A program made the translations under genes and the position numbers. Under the pieces are notes generated by a model. It was given only the letters and a program-made list of their open reading frames with translations, had not been told where the DNA came from and searched no databases. DNA of 37,200 nt, from positions 1-37,200 of the forward strand of contig QIKP01000034.1 in assembly GCA_003233055.1 (NCBI GenBank), read 5' to 3'. Of this stretch, positions 1 through 9,116 are shown in pieces. The stretch comes from Planctomycetaceae bacterium. GTDB lineage: Bacteria > Planctomycetota > Planctomycetia > Pirellulales > Lacipirellulaceae. Position 1 is the stretch's first letter. Each line of letters starts with the position of its first letter.

Positions 1-1329
1 GTCGACGGTCTCTGGCATGATCGTTTTCGGTAGGTCATGAACGTCGCAGTAGTTTTTGATTTGCCGCATTAAATCACGCGGATGGCAGAATCGGATCGGG
101 CGTTTCTTGGCCCGGAAGTGACGGGAAACCAAGTATTCGATCGTCTTTGGTTCGCATGCAAAGCCTTCCTTCTGGGCAAGTAGGGCGAAGAGCGAACAAA
201 ACTCCTGTTCGGTCGGATTAGCGACTTCGATCTTGTAGGGAATTCTCCGAAGAAAGGCCTCGTCGACCAACTCACGCGGTTCAAGATTGGTCGACAGAAC
301 GAAGAGCAAGTCAAAGGGGACTTGAATCTGGCGGCCGCTAGCCAGATTGAGGTAGTCGATCTGCTTTTCGAGGGGAACAATCAATCGATTGAGAATGTCG
401 GTGCTGCTGACCCTTTGGCGACCAAAGTCATCGATCACGAGCGCGCCGCCATTCGCCTTGAGATGCACCGGCGCCTCGCTAATACCAGTCGCCTGGTTGT
501 AGCTTGCATCGAGCTGATCCAAGGTCAACTCCCCGCCGACGATGACGGTGGGCCGGCGTATGAGAATCCACCGCCGATCGTAATTCCTGTCCTGTAATTC
601 CGGTATTTCAATCGGCTCGTGACAACTGGGATCGAACAGGCGGATCAGGTCACCGCCGACGCCAATCATTCGCGGGATCCACAGGTATTCGCCAAACGCA
701 TCGCAGAGGCGCTCGGCAATGGTCGTCTTGCCGTTGCCAGGGTTGCCAAAGAGAAACAATCCTCGCCCGTCGTTGATCGCTTGCGCCAGTCGGCTTAGTA
801 GCTTCGGCTCCAATTTCATGTCGGCAAAAGCGGCAGAGAGCTTTTTTAGGTCGAGCTTCATCTTTTGGATCGACTGTTGTCGAGTCGCCAGTTGATACGA
901 GGCGAGCGGCACGGGGGCAGCACCGACGTAATTCGATCGGGACGCATGTTGCTGAGCCCGGCGAAGTCCTGCTTCGGTCAGTTGGTAGAGGTAGTCGCCC
1001 ACGCCAATGGAGGTCTTGATGGCTACCAGGAGCTCGTCACGAAGCCTCTCAAGCGAATCGGTCACCAGAGGGCGGGGAAAACAAAGCTCACTGGCGGTCT
1101 GGCTACCGGAGGAGTTGCCCAGCTGTAGCAAATTTTTGAGCACCAACGCATCGAGTTCCGACTCGGAAACGCCTGCCTCGACCAGTGATTTCGGTTCCCT
1201 AGGGGCTCGAGGGAACGGATCCGAACGTGGGGTCTCGTCGTCCATCACTCCGGGACGTGAAGCCACCGGGGTTGCCAAGGCGGATCCCAATACTGCGGAG
1301 TTGAATGCTTGCGAGAGTAAGTCTTCCAT
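1..1329 (-). CDS. AAA+ family ATPase, C-terminus cut by window edge
   Basis: 443 codons are present from an ATG at 1329; the frame stays open to base 1, so the C-terminus is missing. Roughly the first 170 residues contain a stretch that reads like a winged-helix domain (about residues 50-125, ending in a Y-Q-L-T-E-A-G-L pattern). The ATPase core follows: Walker A GNPGNGKT, Walker B ALVIDDFGR, then FVLSTNLEPRELVDEAFLRRI-type sensor 1/arginine-finger sequence (shown here in part), and a C-terminal helical lid beginning with a CHPRDL motif. It resembles MoxR/RuvB-like AAA+ proteins that act as cytosolic remodelling enzymes, but the substrate cannot be told from sequence. It is the gene downstream of uvrC on the same strand, 250 bases away, so probably independently transcribed. 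Confidence 0.85.
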   Translation of the reverse strand, partial: MEDLLSQAFNSAVLGSALATPVASRPGVMDDETPRSDPFPRAPREPKSLVEAGVSESELDALVLKNLLQLGNSSGSQTASELCFPRPLVTDSLERLRDELLVAIKTSIGVGDYLYQLTEAGLRRAQQHASRSNYVGAAPVPLASYQLATRQQSIQKMKLDLKKLSAAFADMKLEPKLLSRLAQAINDGRGLFLFGNPGNGKTTIAERLCDAFGEYLWIPRMIGVGGDLIRLFDPSCHEPIEIPELQDRNYDRRWILIRRPTVIVGGELTLDQLDASYNQATGISEAPVHLKANGGALVIDDFGRQRVSSTDILNRLIVPLEKQIDYLNLASGRQIQVPFDLLFVLSTNLEPRELVDEAFLRRIPYKIEVANPTEQEFCSLFALLAQKEGFACEPKTIEYLVSRHFRAKKRPIRFCHPRDLMRQIKNYCDVHDLPKTIMPETVD

Positions 1330-1579
1330 TCGCAGGGTCCGGTAGAAGGAAAGCAATCGCCGAAAACAAGACGAGACGCTACTACAATAGATGGCATAGG
1401 CTACCCAACTTGTCCAGCAATCGTTGGCCAATGGGAGTCGATAGCATGATGCGGCGTGCCGGATGGCAGGAGTGCGACTCCAAAACGGACGGTGCCCTCT
1501 CTGCCGGTCGTATCACTCGCCCGGATGGGAGTGGTCGTGATGCTGACCGAAGCCGCCCGCAGATCTTGACGATCTCCGT

Positions 1580-2986
1580 TTACGGATCGCCAAGTGTTCG
1601 CTTATGGCGGAGCAGATGGTGGTAGTGCTGGGCGAATCGGTGCGATTCGTCGCGGACGTACTGCAAGAGCCGCAGGGCGAACGAATGGCGGCTGAGGCGG
1701 AGCGGTTCTTCGCGTCCGGCAACGTAGAGCAGCTCTTCCTTCTTCGCGAGCGACAACACCGTTGGCGGCTCGATGCCCAGGGCGCTGAAGGCTTCGAGTC
1801 CGCGGCGAAGTTGTCCCTTGCCGCCATCGATCAAAAGAATGTCGGGGAACATTTCGTGCGCCTCCTGCAATCCGCGGAACCGCCTCGCCACCACCTCACG
1901 AATGCTGGCGTAGTCGTCGATCCCTTCGACTTCGCGGATCCGAAACCGCCGATAGGCCGGCTTGAACGGCAAGCCGTCGATAAACTGCACGAGGCTCGCG
2001 ACAGTCTCCTGGCCACCGAGGTGAGCGATGTCGACTCCTTCGATCGTACGGGGGAGGGTCGCCAGGCCGAGAACCTTTTGCAATCCGGCAAGGCCTTTTT
2101 TCGGGTCGACATAAAACACCTCTGGCTGTTCGTGCTGCTCCAAATCCCCTCGTTCTTTGATGCGATTCAAAAGGGAAATTTCGTCCCGAAGCCGGGCCGC
2201 CTGTTCGTACTTCCGCTCGCTTGCCGCTGCTTGCATTTCTTTCTGCATTTCCTTGACAAGCGACTTGCGATTGCCATCGAGAAACTTCCGTAGCCGCCGG
2301 ACGTCGTTTCGATAATCCTCTTTGCTAATGCGCAAATTGCAAGGTGCAGTGCATTGGTTGATGGACGCCAGTAAGCAAGGCCGGAACCATCGCCAACGCT
2401 CGTCGCCATCGACGATGTCGAGCGAACAAGTGCGGAACTTAAAAATCCGTTGCAGCACCTGCAGCGCGCCGCGCAAGCTGCCAACGCTGGTAAAAGGTCC
2501 GTAGAGTTTAACGCCCGAGGAACGGGGCTCACGGGTGATTTCAACGCGGGGGAAGTCTTCGTGGGTCGTGATCTGCAAATAGGGAAAGGATTTGTCGTCA
2601 CGCAGATCGCGGTTGAATCGAGGCTGAATGTCTTTAATCAGCCGAGCTTCCATCAGCAGCGCATCGACCTCGCTTTCGGCATCAAGATAGTCAATGTCGT
2701 ACGCCTCGCGGACAAGCTGCGTGGTCCGCGTCTCTTCGGCGGCCGCTTGGAGGAAGTAGCTGCCGGCCCGAGTCCGCAGGTTTTTTGCTTTGCCGATATA
2801 GACGACGCGTCCCTGCTGGTCTTGGAAAAGATAAACGCCCGGCGTCGTGGGGAATTTACTACGGACCTTCTCCCCCGCCCGCTGAAAGAACTCGGCCTGA
2901 GTTTTCAGAAGAGGGGGCGCGGGTTCACCCGTATCGCCGGCTGGCGTCGATTCGATCAGTTCGGGTGGTTGGTCTTTGTCCGCCAC
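1580..2986 (-). CDS. uvrC: Excinuclease ABC subunit C, short form lacking the HhH domain
   Basis: 468 residues from a GTG start; an in-frame TGA lies 12 codons upstream, so the start is tightly bounded. The protein makes both incisions in UvrABC nucleotide-excision repair. Visible parts: GIY-YIG nuclease (GVYLF at 50-54, VYIGKAKNLRTR at 62-73, catalytic Glu in MEARLIK near 113), four cysteines (187, 204, 212, 216) matching the Fe-S ligands known in UvrC, a UVR UvrB-binding motif near 236-272, and the RNase H-like 5' nuclease with D319, D358, D387 and H449. The protein stops about 19 residues after that histidine, so the tandem helix-hairpin-helix domain of usual ~600-residue UvrC proteins is absent. 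No frameshift is evident: a TAA ends the frame cleanly. Confidence 0.95.
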   Translation of the reverse strand: MADKDQPPELIESTPAGDTGEPAPPLLKTQAEFFQRAGEKVRSKFPTTPGVYLFQDQQGRVVYIGKAKNLRTRAGSYFLQAAAEETRTTQLVREAYDIDYLDAESEVDALLMEARLIKDIQPRFNRDLRDDKSFPYLQITTHEDFPRVEITREPRSSGVKLYGPFTSVGSLRGALQVLQRIFKFRTCSLDIVDGDERWRWFRPCLLASINQCTAPCNLRISKEDYRNDVRRLRKFLDGNRKSLVKEMQKEMQAAASERKYEQAARLRDEISLLNRIKERGDLEQHEQPEVFYVDPKKGLAGLQKVLGLATLPRTIEGVDIAHLGGQETVASLVQFIDGLPFKPAYRRFRIREVEGIDDYASIREVVARRFRGLQEAHEMFPDILLIDGGKGQLRRGLEAFSALGIEPPTVLSLAKKEELLYVAGREEPLRLSRHSFALRLLQYVRDESHRFAQHYHHLLRHKRTLGDP

Positions 2987-3100
2987 GGATATCCATTCGG
3001 AGAAGTCGGATTCTTCGCTTCACCCTGGTGCGACAAAGGTTGACGTTGGAGCCATTCCAAGGGTGGTGCCATCGTATCAGACTCTTGCGGATAGCGCACG

Positions 3101-3144
3101 AAAAAACGACCGGCGGCAGAACCTTCGTTCCGCTGCCGGCCGGT
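3101..3144 (-). terminator. Rho-independent terminator of the Gly/His-rich gene
   Basis: Arms ctgccggccggt (3133-3144) and accggcggcag (3109-3119) pair with one bulge around a 13-base loop; on the minus strand the stem is followed by CGTTTTTTC (3101-3107). It lies 28 bases after the stop of the small secreted-protein gene and just before uvrC, so it separates the two units. Confidence 0.8.
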
Positions 3145-3171
3145 AGGAGAGTCAACGAGCCAACCGTTGGC

Positions 3172-3501
3172 TTAGTGGTGCAGGTAGTCGGAGTAACCAC
3201 CATTCCAGTGGCCTGGCTGAATGGCGACGTGGCCATTGCCCCAGTAGCCTTGGTGGCCCGCGCCGTTCCACCCATGGCCACCGCCCCATCCACCGCCCCA
3301 GTGAGGCTGGGCATAACCGTTGAATCCGTGGCCGCCGCCCTGGAAGCCACGTGGATTGCCAACATCAACGTGGATGCCGCCGCCACCGATATGGATGCCG
3401 CCACCGCCGCGGTGGAAGCCACGCGCTTCGGCACTATCGGCCGTTGCGAAGGCGAAGGTCAAAGCGAACAGGGCTACGGCGGGAAGGATGAGCTTGGTCA
3501 T
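3172..3501 (-). CDS. Small secreted glycine/histidine-rich protein
   Basis: 109 residues starting at the ATG at 3501, chosen because GAGGAG sits nine bases upstream and the protein then begins with a clean signal peptide (MTKLILPAVALFALTFAFA, likely cleaved after about residue 24 near ADS-AEA). The mature part is almost entirely Gly, His, Trp, Asn and Pro, with a GGGGIHIGGGGIHVDV segment near residue 32 and repeated GGG/HW blocks. No known enzyme motif is visible. Gly/His-rich exported proteins may be envelope structural or metal-binding, but nothing here proves that. It has its own terminator downstream and is likely monocistronic. A longer in-frame start exists 40 codons upstream but would destroy the signal peptide. 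Confidence 0.75.
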   Translation of the reverse strand: MTKLILPAVALFALTFAFATADSAEARGFHRGGGGIHIGGGGIHVDVGNPRGFQGGGHGFNGYAQPHWGGGWGGGHGWNGAGHQGYWGNGHVAIQPGHWNGGYSDYLHH

Positions 3502-3745
3502 GGTTTGGGTCTCCTCAGGATCAGGTCTTGCGGTCGGCGGCACTCGCTTGCCACTCTGACCTGACCTAAAAGCGAAGGGCGTGCCAAACTGGATTAAAAA
3601 TCGACAACTTGTTTTCATCATTGAACTTACGTCGATATCAATTTCTCATCCCACCCCGAATTGCCCGGAGATTTGTCATCAAATTGACTGCACTTCGGGT
3701 CAGATTGATACGCAGATTCGCTGCGTCTCGCCCTGGGAAGCTGGT

Positions 3746-5536
3746 TCAGACGCCGGCGAAGTTTCTCAGGTCGGCTTCCATCGCGTCGAGACGGCCCTCC
3801 ATCTGGCCCTTCGTGGCGGCAAGGTCATGGAGCTGCTCGGCCGGAGTGAAGGCGAACATGTAGAACTTGATTTTTGGCTCCGTTCCACTCGGCCGACAGG
3901 CGATGTAATTGCCGTCGGTCGCTAGGTCGAGCATCACCAAATCACCGTGCGGTTGGGGAAGAGGCGTCGTCGTTCCATCCGCCAAGGTCGTCTTGTTTTC
4001 CAAGTAGTCTCGCCGCTGGGCAACGGCGATTCCCCCCACTTCGGTGGGAGGAGCGCTGCGGAATTGCGCCATGACCTCTTTCATCCTCGCCATGCCGTCG
4101 CTGCCGGGCATCATGACCGAGACGGTTCGCTCGGCGTGGAGACCATGCTGCCAGAACAGGTCGTCCAGCTTTTCGTGCAAGGTCTTGCCTTCGGCCTTGA
4201 GCTTGGCAGCCAATTCGCAGGCGAGCAGACAGGCGACGGCGCCATCCTTGTCGCGGACATGTTGTCCTGCCATGTAGCCGTGCGATTCTTCGGTACCAAA
4301 GAGAAACAGTTCGGCGTTCCTCTCGTCGATGGCCTGAGCGATCCATTTGAAGCCGACCAGGAGATCGTCCACCGTTTGGACACCATAGCTCTCCCCAATG
4401 CGGCGAATGAGTCCCGTGGTAACGAGTGTGGTGACTTGGAAATGCTGAGGGGATGTTTGCCGAGTCTCTAAGACATAGTCGGAGAGTAACGCACCAATCT
4501 GATTTCCGGTGAACGTCGTCCACGCGTCACCGCCGAAAACAAGGGGTGCCGCAACGCCCAGGCGGTCGCAGTCGGGATCGGTCGCCAGACAAACATCCGC
4601 ACCTGACTCTTGGGCGCGTTCGATGAGGGCGTCGAAGACTCGGGGATTCTCGGGATTGGAGACATGTCCTGGTACGTTGGGAAAGTCGCCGCTCGGCTCG
4701 GCATGAAGGGCGAAGAGTTCTACGTCCTGGAATCCATTCCGCTCCAGTACCGGTAGCACGCAAGTCGCCCCAACGCCATGCAGGGGGGAGTAAAGCACCC
4801 GGAGATCGCGCGGACCAGGCGTGGCTTGCAGGATCACTGCGTCCAGGAACGCGCGATCGACTTCCTCTTCACAAGCGATGATCTGGCCGCTTGCTACCGC
4901 TTCGTCGAAGTCGGCTCGCACAATCTGGTCGGTAGTCATCACGCGGTCGATGACCTCTTCATCGTGAGGTGGTACCAACTGCGCGCCGCTCGACCAGTAG
5001 ACCTTCACGGCGTTGTCGCTCGGAGGATTATGGCTCGCGGTCACCATGATGCCGCACGAACAGTTCTTGAATCGGACGGCGAACGAGAGCTCAGGCGTGC
5101 TCCGATAGCCGCTGAGGAAGTAGACCTTAAATCCGGCGGCGACCATGATTTCCGCGCAGAGTCGGGCGAAATCTTCCGAGCGATGGCGCGTATCGCGGGC
5201 GATGGCGCACGACAGGTCGGCGCCGGTGCCGAGCGTCTCTTTCACGTAGTCGGCAAGGCCTTGGGCGCTTTCGCCGATGGTCCGGTCGTTGATCGTGTTG
5301 GAACCAATCGGATACATGCGTCCCCGGCGGCCACCGGTGCCGAAGGGGAGGGTCGTCCAAAAGGCATCGTCGAGCGCTTGCCACTTTTCGCTCGTGATAT
5401 GCTCGGCGACTTGATCGGCATAGTCGGCGTACTTCGGCTCGGTCAGCCAAAGGCGGATATTCTCGGCTGCGGCGGCAGTCAGATTGTCGGCGCTGACGGC
5501 CGATTCGAGGGTGTTGAGCAACGAGGTGTTCGACAT
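3746..5536 (-). CDS. Phosphoglucomutase/phosphomannomutase (alpha-D-phosphohexomutase)
   Basis: 596 residues from the ATG at 5536 (MSNTSLLNTLESAV). It interconverts hexose 1- and 6-phosphates, linking glycolysis to glycogen and nucleotide-sugar synthesis in the cytosol. All four family loops are intact: catalytic phosphoserine loop TASHNPPSDN (S168), metal loop DPDCDR (320-325), sugar-specificity loop GTEESHG (414-420) and phosphate-binding loop RPSGTEPK (548-555). Length and the GTEESHGY loop fit the larger PGM2/PgcA-type subgroup rather than the ~460-aa ManB type; which sugar is preferred cannot be decided. The frame stays open far upstream through the next gene, but the N-terminal sequence there is low-complexity and antisense-like, so the shorter start is used. 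Confidence 0.93.
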   Translation of the reverse strand: MSNTSLLNTLESAVSADNLTAAAAENIRLWLTEPKYADYADQVAEHITSEKWQALDDAFWTTLPFGTGGRRGRMYPIGSNTINDRTIGESAQGLADYVKETLGTGADLSCAIARDTRHRSEDFARLCAEIMVAAGFKVYFLSGYRSTPELSFAVRFKNCSCGIMVTASHNPPSDNAVKVYWSSGAQLVPPHDEEVIDRVMTTDQIVRADFDEAVASGQIIACEEEVDRAFLDAVILQATPGPRDLRVLYSPLHGVGATCVLPVLERNGFQDVELFALHAEPSGDFPNVPGHVSNPENPRVFDALIERAQESGADVCLATDPDCDRLGVAAPLVFGGDAWTTFTGNQIGALLSDYVLETRQTSPQHFQVTTLVTTGLIRRIGESYGVQTVDDLLVGFKWIAQAIDERNAELFLFGTEESHGYMAGQHVRDKDGAVACLLACELAAKLKAEGKTLHEKLDDLFWQHGLHAERTVSVMMPGSDGMARMKEVMAQFRSAPPTEVGGIAVAQRRDYLENKTTLADGTTTPLPQPHGDLVMLDLATDGNYIACRPSGTEPKIKFYMFAFTPAEQLHDLAATKGQMEGRLDAMEADLRNFAGV

Positions 5537-5664
5537 GAGAAACAGACAGGGGACTAGCGGTGAGGCGGATGGCGAGAACAACGACAAAACTATCACACGC
5601 GCAGGCAGCCAACTAGCCACGCCAAGCCAAGCGGTTGCGTTGGCTGGATGATCCGGCGGGTGGA

Positions 5665-6219
5665 TCAATAGACAAAGGGGATTAGCCGCCAGGTTTGCTT
5701 CATGTATTGCGGGTAGCCGGCGAGTTCTTCCGAAAGAAACGCTTCCTCCTTGGCAATTCGTAGCAGGATCCCGAGGGCTGCGAAGAGGGAAAATAACCAA
5801 GCGACCCGCCCTGCCAGGAGGAGTGGTAGACCGAGGAAAAGGAGAAGGCTCCCGAGGTACATCGGGTGGCGGAGGATGGCATACAGGCCACGGTTGGTGA
5901 TTTGCTGGTTGGGCGACATCTCGACGTAGGGCGAGAAAGCGCCCCTCAAGTCGAAGTGCCCACGGACACGGATCGCGATGCCGACTGCCGCGAGTAGGCT
6001 GCCGCCAACGATCCTCCCACTGCTGGGGTGCGTTGGGATGAGTAGGTGCTCGGCAATCGCCACGACCAGCATGAGCTTGTAGGGAATCGCCACGGCAAAG
6101 TAGGTCCACTCTGCCCGGCGCGGTTTCCGCAGTGTGCCGGTCCAGTGCATTGCGGTGAGTTCGCCCACCGCTTGAAATAGAGGGAGCAGGGTAAACAGAC
6201 AGAGTGGAAGATGGCTCAT
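5665..6219 (-). CDS. ICMT/PEMT-like membrane methyltransferase
   Basis: 184 residues with about four to five hydrophobic segments (N-terminus, ~43-60, ~70-83, ~120-155). The C-terminal half carries the isoprenylcysteine carboxyl methyltransferase / phospholipid methyltransferase signature: RGLYAILRHPMYLG around 110-123, then KEEAFL and a YPQYMKQTWRLIP tail, which form the SAM-binding and active-site region in this superfamily. In bacteria such proteins methylate lipids or unknown small substrates in the membrane; the substrate here is unknown. The start lies 33 bases after the stop of the enoyl-CoA hydratase-like gene on the same strand, so the two are likely co-transcribed. Confidence 0.8.
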   Translation of the reverse strand: MSHLPLCLFTLLPLFQAVGELTAMHWTGTLRKPRRAEWTYFAVAIPYKLMLVVAIAEHLLIPTHPSSGRIVGGSLLAAVGIAIRVRGHFDLRGAFSPYVEMSPNQQITNRGLYAILRHPMYLGSLLLFLGLPLLLAGRVAWLFSLFAALGILLRIAKEEAFLSEELAGYPQYMKQTWRLIPFVY

Positions 6220-6252
6220 GGAATCGGTGTGTTACGCTGGAAGGCGAATCTC

Positions 6253-7059
6253 CTACTCCCACTCTGGATCGCGCCGGTCGACAAAGGCTCGCAAGCCTTC
6301 GGTGGCGGCATCGGTGGTGCGGGCGGTGGCGCTGGCGATCGCGCCGCAGGCGAGGTCGGTAAGGAGTTTTTCGCCGACCGTGTCGAGGAGGAGCCGCTTG
6401 GTGAGGCTGATGGCTTGGGGTGCGCCTGCGGCACATTGGGTACCAATTTCCACGGCGCGGGCCCACAAGAGATCGTTCGCTACCAGTTCATGGTAAAGCC
6501 CCATGCGGTAGATTTCCTGGGCGTCGTGCAATTGTCCCGCCATCAGCAGCCGGGAGGCGGGCCCCGCACCGATTCGATAGGCGAGCAGCGGTGCAACAAC
6601 ACCCGCGACCAAGCCATAGCGAGTTTCCGGCAGACCGAGGGAGGCATCTCGTGAGGCGATGATGAAGTCACTCGCTAGGGCTAGCCCGACGCCCAACCCG
6701 ACCGCCGGGCCGTTGACCGCCGCGATGGTTGGTTTCGGGAGCGTGAGGAGATCGCCAATCAGATCGCAGCAGGCCGCCTCCTGATCGGCCCAATTTTGAG
6801 AGCCGTCCGCATTGCCCGTTTCGTGATTGTTGGCATCGCTGGCCATCTCTTGAAGATCGCGGCCTGCACAAAAGGCATCGCCTGCGCCGGTGAGCACAAC
6901 GGCCCGAACCCGCTTTTCTTGCTGCATGTCACCGATCGCCTGGCTTAGCTCTGCGATCAGCGTCTGCGAGAGAGCGTTGCGTTTGGCAGGGCGGTTGAGC
7001 ACGATCGTGCCGACCGGCGGGGTGACCCTCACATCGATCGAGGCGTTAGGCGTGGCCAT
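6253..7059 (-). CDS. Enoyl-CoA hydratase/isomerase (crotonase) family protein
   Basis: 268 residues. Crotonase-fold features: N-terminal VGTIVLNRPAKRNALS, oxyanion-hole segments FCAGRDLQEM (63-72) and AVNGPAVGLGVGLALASD (114-131), and LPETRYGLVAG (143-153). The second catalytic glutamate of hydratases is kept (E145), but the position of the first (Glu144 of rat mitochondrial hydratase) is glycine (G125). This suggests an isomerase, hydrolase or another crotonase-family reaction rather than a standard beta-oxidation hydratase; the substrate is not recognisable. It is the first gene of a probable two-gene unit with the downstream ICMT-like methyltransferase and is divergent from the sigma-factor gene (283-base gap). 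Confidence 0.88.
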   Translation of the reverse strand: MATPNASIDVRVTPPVGTIVLNRPAKRNALSQTLIAELSQAIGDMQQEKRVRAVVLTGAGDAFCAGRDLQEMASDANNHETGNADGSQNWADQEAACCDLIGDLLTLPKPTIAAVNGPAVGLGVGLALASDFIIASRDASLGLPETRYGLVAGVVAPLLAYRIGAGPASRLLMAGQLHDAQEIYRMGLYHELVANDLLWARAVEIGTQCAAGAPQAISLTKRLLLDTVGEKLLTDLACGAIASATARTTDAATEGLRAFVDRRDPEWE

Positions 7060-7342
7060 GGGCGGAGCTTCTTAGGGAGAACGGCGAGAGATTCGGATCC
7101 GAGCGGTGGTAGCCGCCGGGGCATGATGCCAATTGGCCACAACCGCCAACGGGAATGTGGTAAGTGGACCACAAGTGGGTGAGTCGGCGGCTTCGCTCCA
7201 AGGGTGGTTATCTTCCCCTAAGTATTGTCTTTGTAAGGGGTTGCGGTCAACGGCTTGGGTGGAGGGGTGTCCATGGCGCGGCGGATGCAAAGGGGAAAGG
7301 AGAGATTTGCTCCCTTGTTGACGCCCAGCCAAAGGAATCGCC

Positions 7343-8932
7343 GTGCCCCGCTCCCGCACCGCCACGAAGCCTGCCCCTCCTCGCAATGGCCATTCGTCTA
7401 ACGGCCCTCTTTCTGGCGGCCCTCGTCCGGGCGACAGCCGATTGCCCTCCACGCCGGTCGCCCCCGAGACGGCCAACGATTCGGAAGATCGCGGATACAA
7501 CGCCGACGGACCGGAGGAAGGGTCGGAATCGCATATCGACGATCCGGTCCGAATGTACCTCATGCAAATGGGCGAGATTCCCATGCTGAACCGTGACGAG
7601 GAGATCTCGGCTTCCAAACAAATCGAGTCGACTCGTACCCGCTTTCGTCGTACGATGCTCTGCAACGATTTTGTCCTGCACGGGGCGGCTGAGCTCTTGG
7701 AAAAAGTGCACCGCCGTGAACTGCGGCTCGACCGGACAATTGAAATCTCGGTCACCAATACCGCTGGGAAGAAGCAAATCCTTCAGCGTCTGGGCCCCAA
7801 CCTCCGAACGATCTGGCATCTACTCGGATTGAATCGTGCCGACTATCTCATGGCGGTGAGTCGAAATCAGCCGGAAAAGAATCGGCAAGCAGCGTGGCGC
7901 AGGTTGATCGGCCGCCGAAATAAAGTGGTTCGATTGATTGAGGAAATGAATCTTCGGCTCCCCAAGTTGCTCCCGATCATGAGCGAATTGCACCAGATCG
8001 GACAGCGCATGCAGACGCTAAAGCAACAACTGGCGGAGGCGAATCATTCGTCCAACAACTCCATGAGGCAACCGTGCCAAGACGACTTGCATCACGAGCT
8101 GCGGTATCTGATGCGAATCACGCACGAGAGCCCGGCGACGCTTGCCCACCTCGCGGCTCGAACCATCGAACGCCGAGCCTCCTACGACGCAGCTAAGCGA
8201 AAGTTGTCGGCTGCCAATCTTCGGCTAGTCGTCTCGATCGCCAAGCGATATCGGAATCGTGGCTTGAGTTTCCTGGATCTGATTCAAGAGGGAAACACGG
8301 GGCTAATGCGGGCGGTTGATAAGTTTGAGCATGCCCGGGGCTACAAGTTTTCCACCTACGCCACCTGGTGGATTCGCCAGGCGGTTACCCGATCGATTGC
8401 CGACCAAAGCCGGACGATCCGGTTGCCGGTTCATATGATCGATACGATGAGTAAAATTCGCGCTGTGACGGTCGACTTCTTCCAGACCCATGGCCGCGAC
8501 CCGAATCCGGAAGAGGTTGCCGAAGTGTTGGACATGAGGGTCGAAGATGCCCGTTGCATCTTAAAAATGACTCGCCAGACGTTGTCGCTCGACCAGCCGG
8601 TTGGCGACCAAGAGGACAACTACTTTGGCGAATTTCTCGAAGACAAATGCGAGGACGACCCGCTCCACGACGCCCATCTTGAAGCACTCAAGTCGCGACT
8701 GAATGACGTCATGGGCGACCTGACTTACCGCGAGCGGGAAATTATCCGGCTCCGCTATGGCCTGGCCGATGGATACAGCTACACGCTCGAAGAGGTTGGC
8801 AAGATTTTTTCGGTCACGAGAGAGCGTGTTCGTCAGATCGAGTCCAAAGCGGTTCGCAAACTCCAACAGCCGATCCGATCCAAGCCACTCACCGGTTTTC
8901 TTGACGGAGCGGAGGTTCCGGTGTTGGACTAG
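7343..8932 (+). CDS. RNA polymerase sigma factor, RpoD/SigA-like (sigma-70 family)
   Basis: 529 residues from a GTG preceded by AAAGGAAT. The first ~62 residues are Pro/Ser/Gly-rich and disordered-looking; no acidic region 1.1 is seen. Region 1.2 starts at about 67 ([16 protein letters not shown]). A long non-conserved helical insert spans ~100-280. Region 2 is canonical ([29 protein letters not shown] from 293, shown in part; [14 protein letters not shown] around 334-347), with region 3 (~360-435, including LSLDQPVG) and region 4 ([14 protein letters not shown] at 461, then a [10 protein letters not shown] helix-turn-helix at 491-500). This is a primary-type or group 2 sigma factor; whether it is the housekeeping one cannot be decided from one locus. 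It is monocistronic, with a kinase gene convergent downstream. Confidence 0.93.
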   Translation: MPRSRTATKPAPPRNGHSSNGPLSGGPRPGDSRLPSTPVAPETANDSEDRGYNADGPEEGSESHIDDPVRMYLMQMGEIPMLNRDEEISASKQIESTRTRFRRTMLCNDFVLHGAAELLEKVHRRELRLDRTIEISVTNTAGKKQILQRLGPNLRTIWHLLGLNRADYLMAVSRNQPEKNRQAAWRRLIGRRNKVVRLIEEMNLRLPKLLPIMSELHQIGQRMQTLKQQLAEANHSSNNSMRQPCQDDLHHELRYLMRITHESPATLAHLAARTIERRASYDAAKRKLSAANLRLVVSIAKRYRNRGLSFLDLIQEGNTGLMRAVDKFEHARGYKFSTYATWWIRQAVTRSIADQSRTIRLPVHMIDTMSKIRAVTVDFFQTHGRDPNPEEVAEVLDMRVEDARCILKMTRQTLSLDQPVGDQEDNYFGEFLEDKCEDDPLHDAHLEALKSRLNDVMGDLTYREREIIRLRYGLADGYSYTLEEVGKIFSVTRERVRQIESKAVRKLQQPIRSKPLTGFLDGAEVPVLD

Positions 8933-8937
8933 GCTGC

Positions 8938-9018
8938 AATCGTAACCGTTCACAAAAGGCGAAGGCCGGGAAAACCACGAATCTCGCGAATCCTAGCCGA
9001 TGAGCTACGCCTCGTCGG
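8938..9018 (+). repeat. Repeat module A (left-type half element plus hairpin)
   Basis: It begins six bases after the sigma-factor stop: AATCGTAACCGTTCAC (8938-8953), then CCACGAATCTCGCGAATCC (8975-8993), then a hairpin with arms CCGATGAG (8997-9004) and CTCGTCGG (9011-9018) around the loop CTACGC. The same words recur in inverted order at 10232-10304, on the other side of the kinase gene. Confidence 0.75.
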
Positions 9019-9116
9019 AGTGACGCGGCGACGCGCCTGCCGCTGAAGCGGCATCGCCAGTTTACAATCTATCTGCGATTACCGGTGGCCCATTCCTTTT
9101 TTCGTAGCCGCAGCGG

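Noticed and set aside
1604-2293. A 229-codon frame antisense to uvrC
   Set aside because: Antisense shadow; uvrC carries all family motifs in the other strand.
2785-3564. A 259-codon plus-strand frame across the uvrC 5' end and the Gly/His-rich gene
   Set aside because: It crosses a terminator and two supported genes on the opposite strand; its Ala/Val-rich part is the antisense of the Gly/His repeats.
5537-6466. The open frame in front of the phosphoglucomutase, which would add 310 residues
   Set aside because: It runs through the methyltransferase gene on the same strand in another frame, is Arg/Pro/His-rich and low in complexity, and the family N-terminus starts at 5536.
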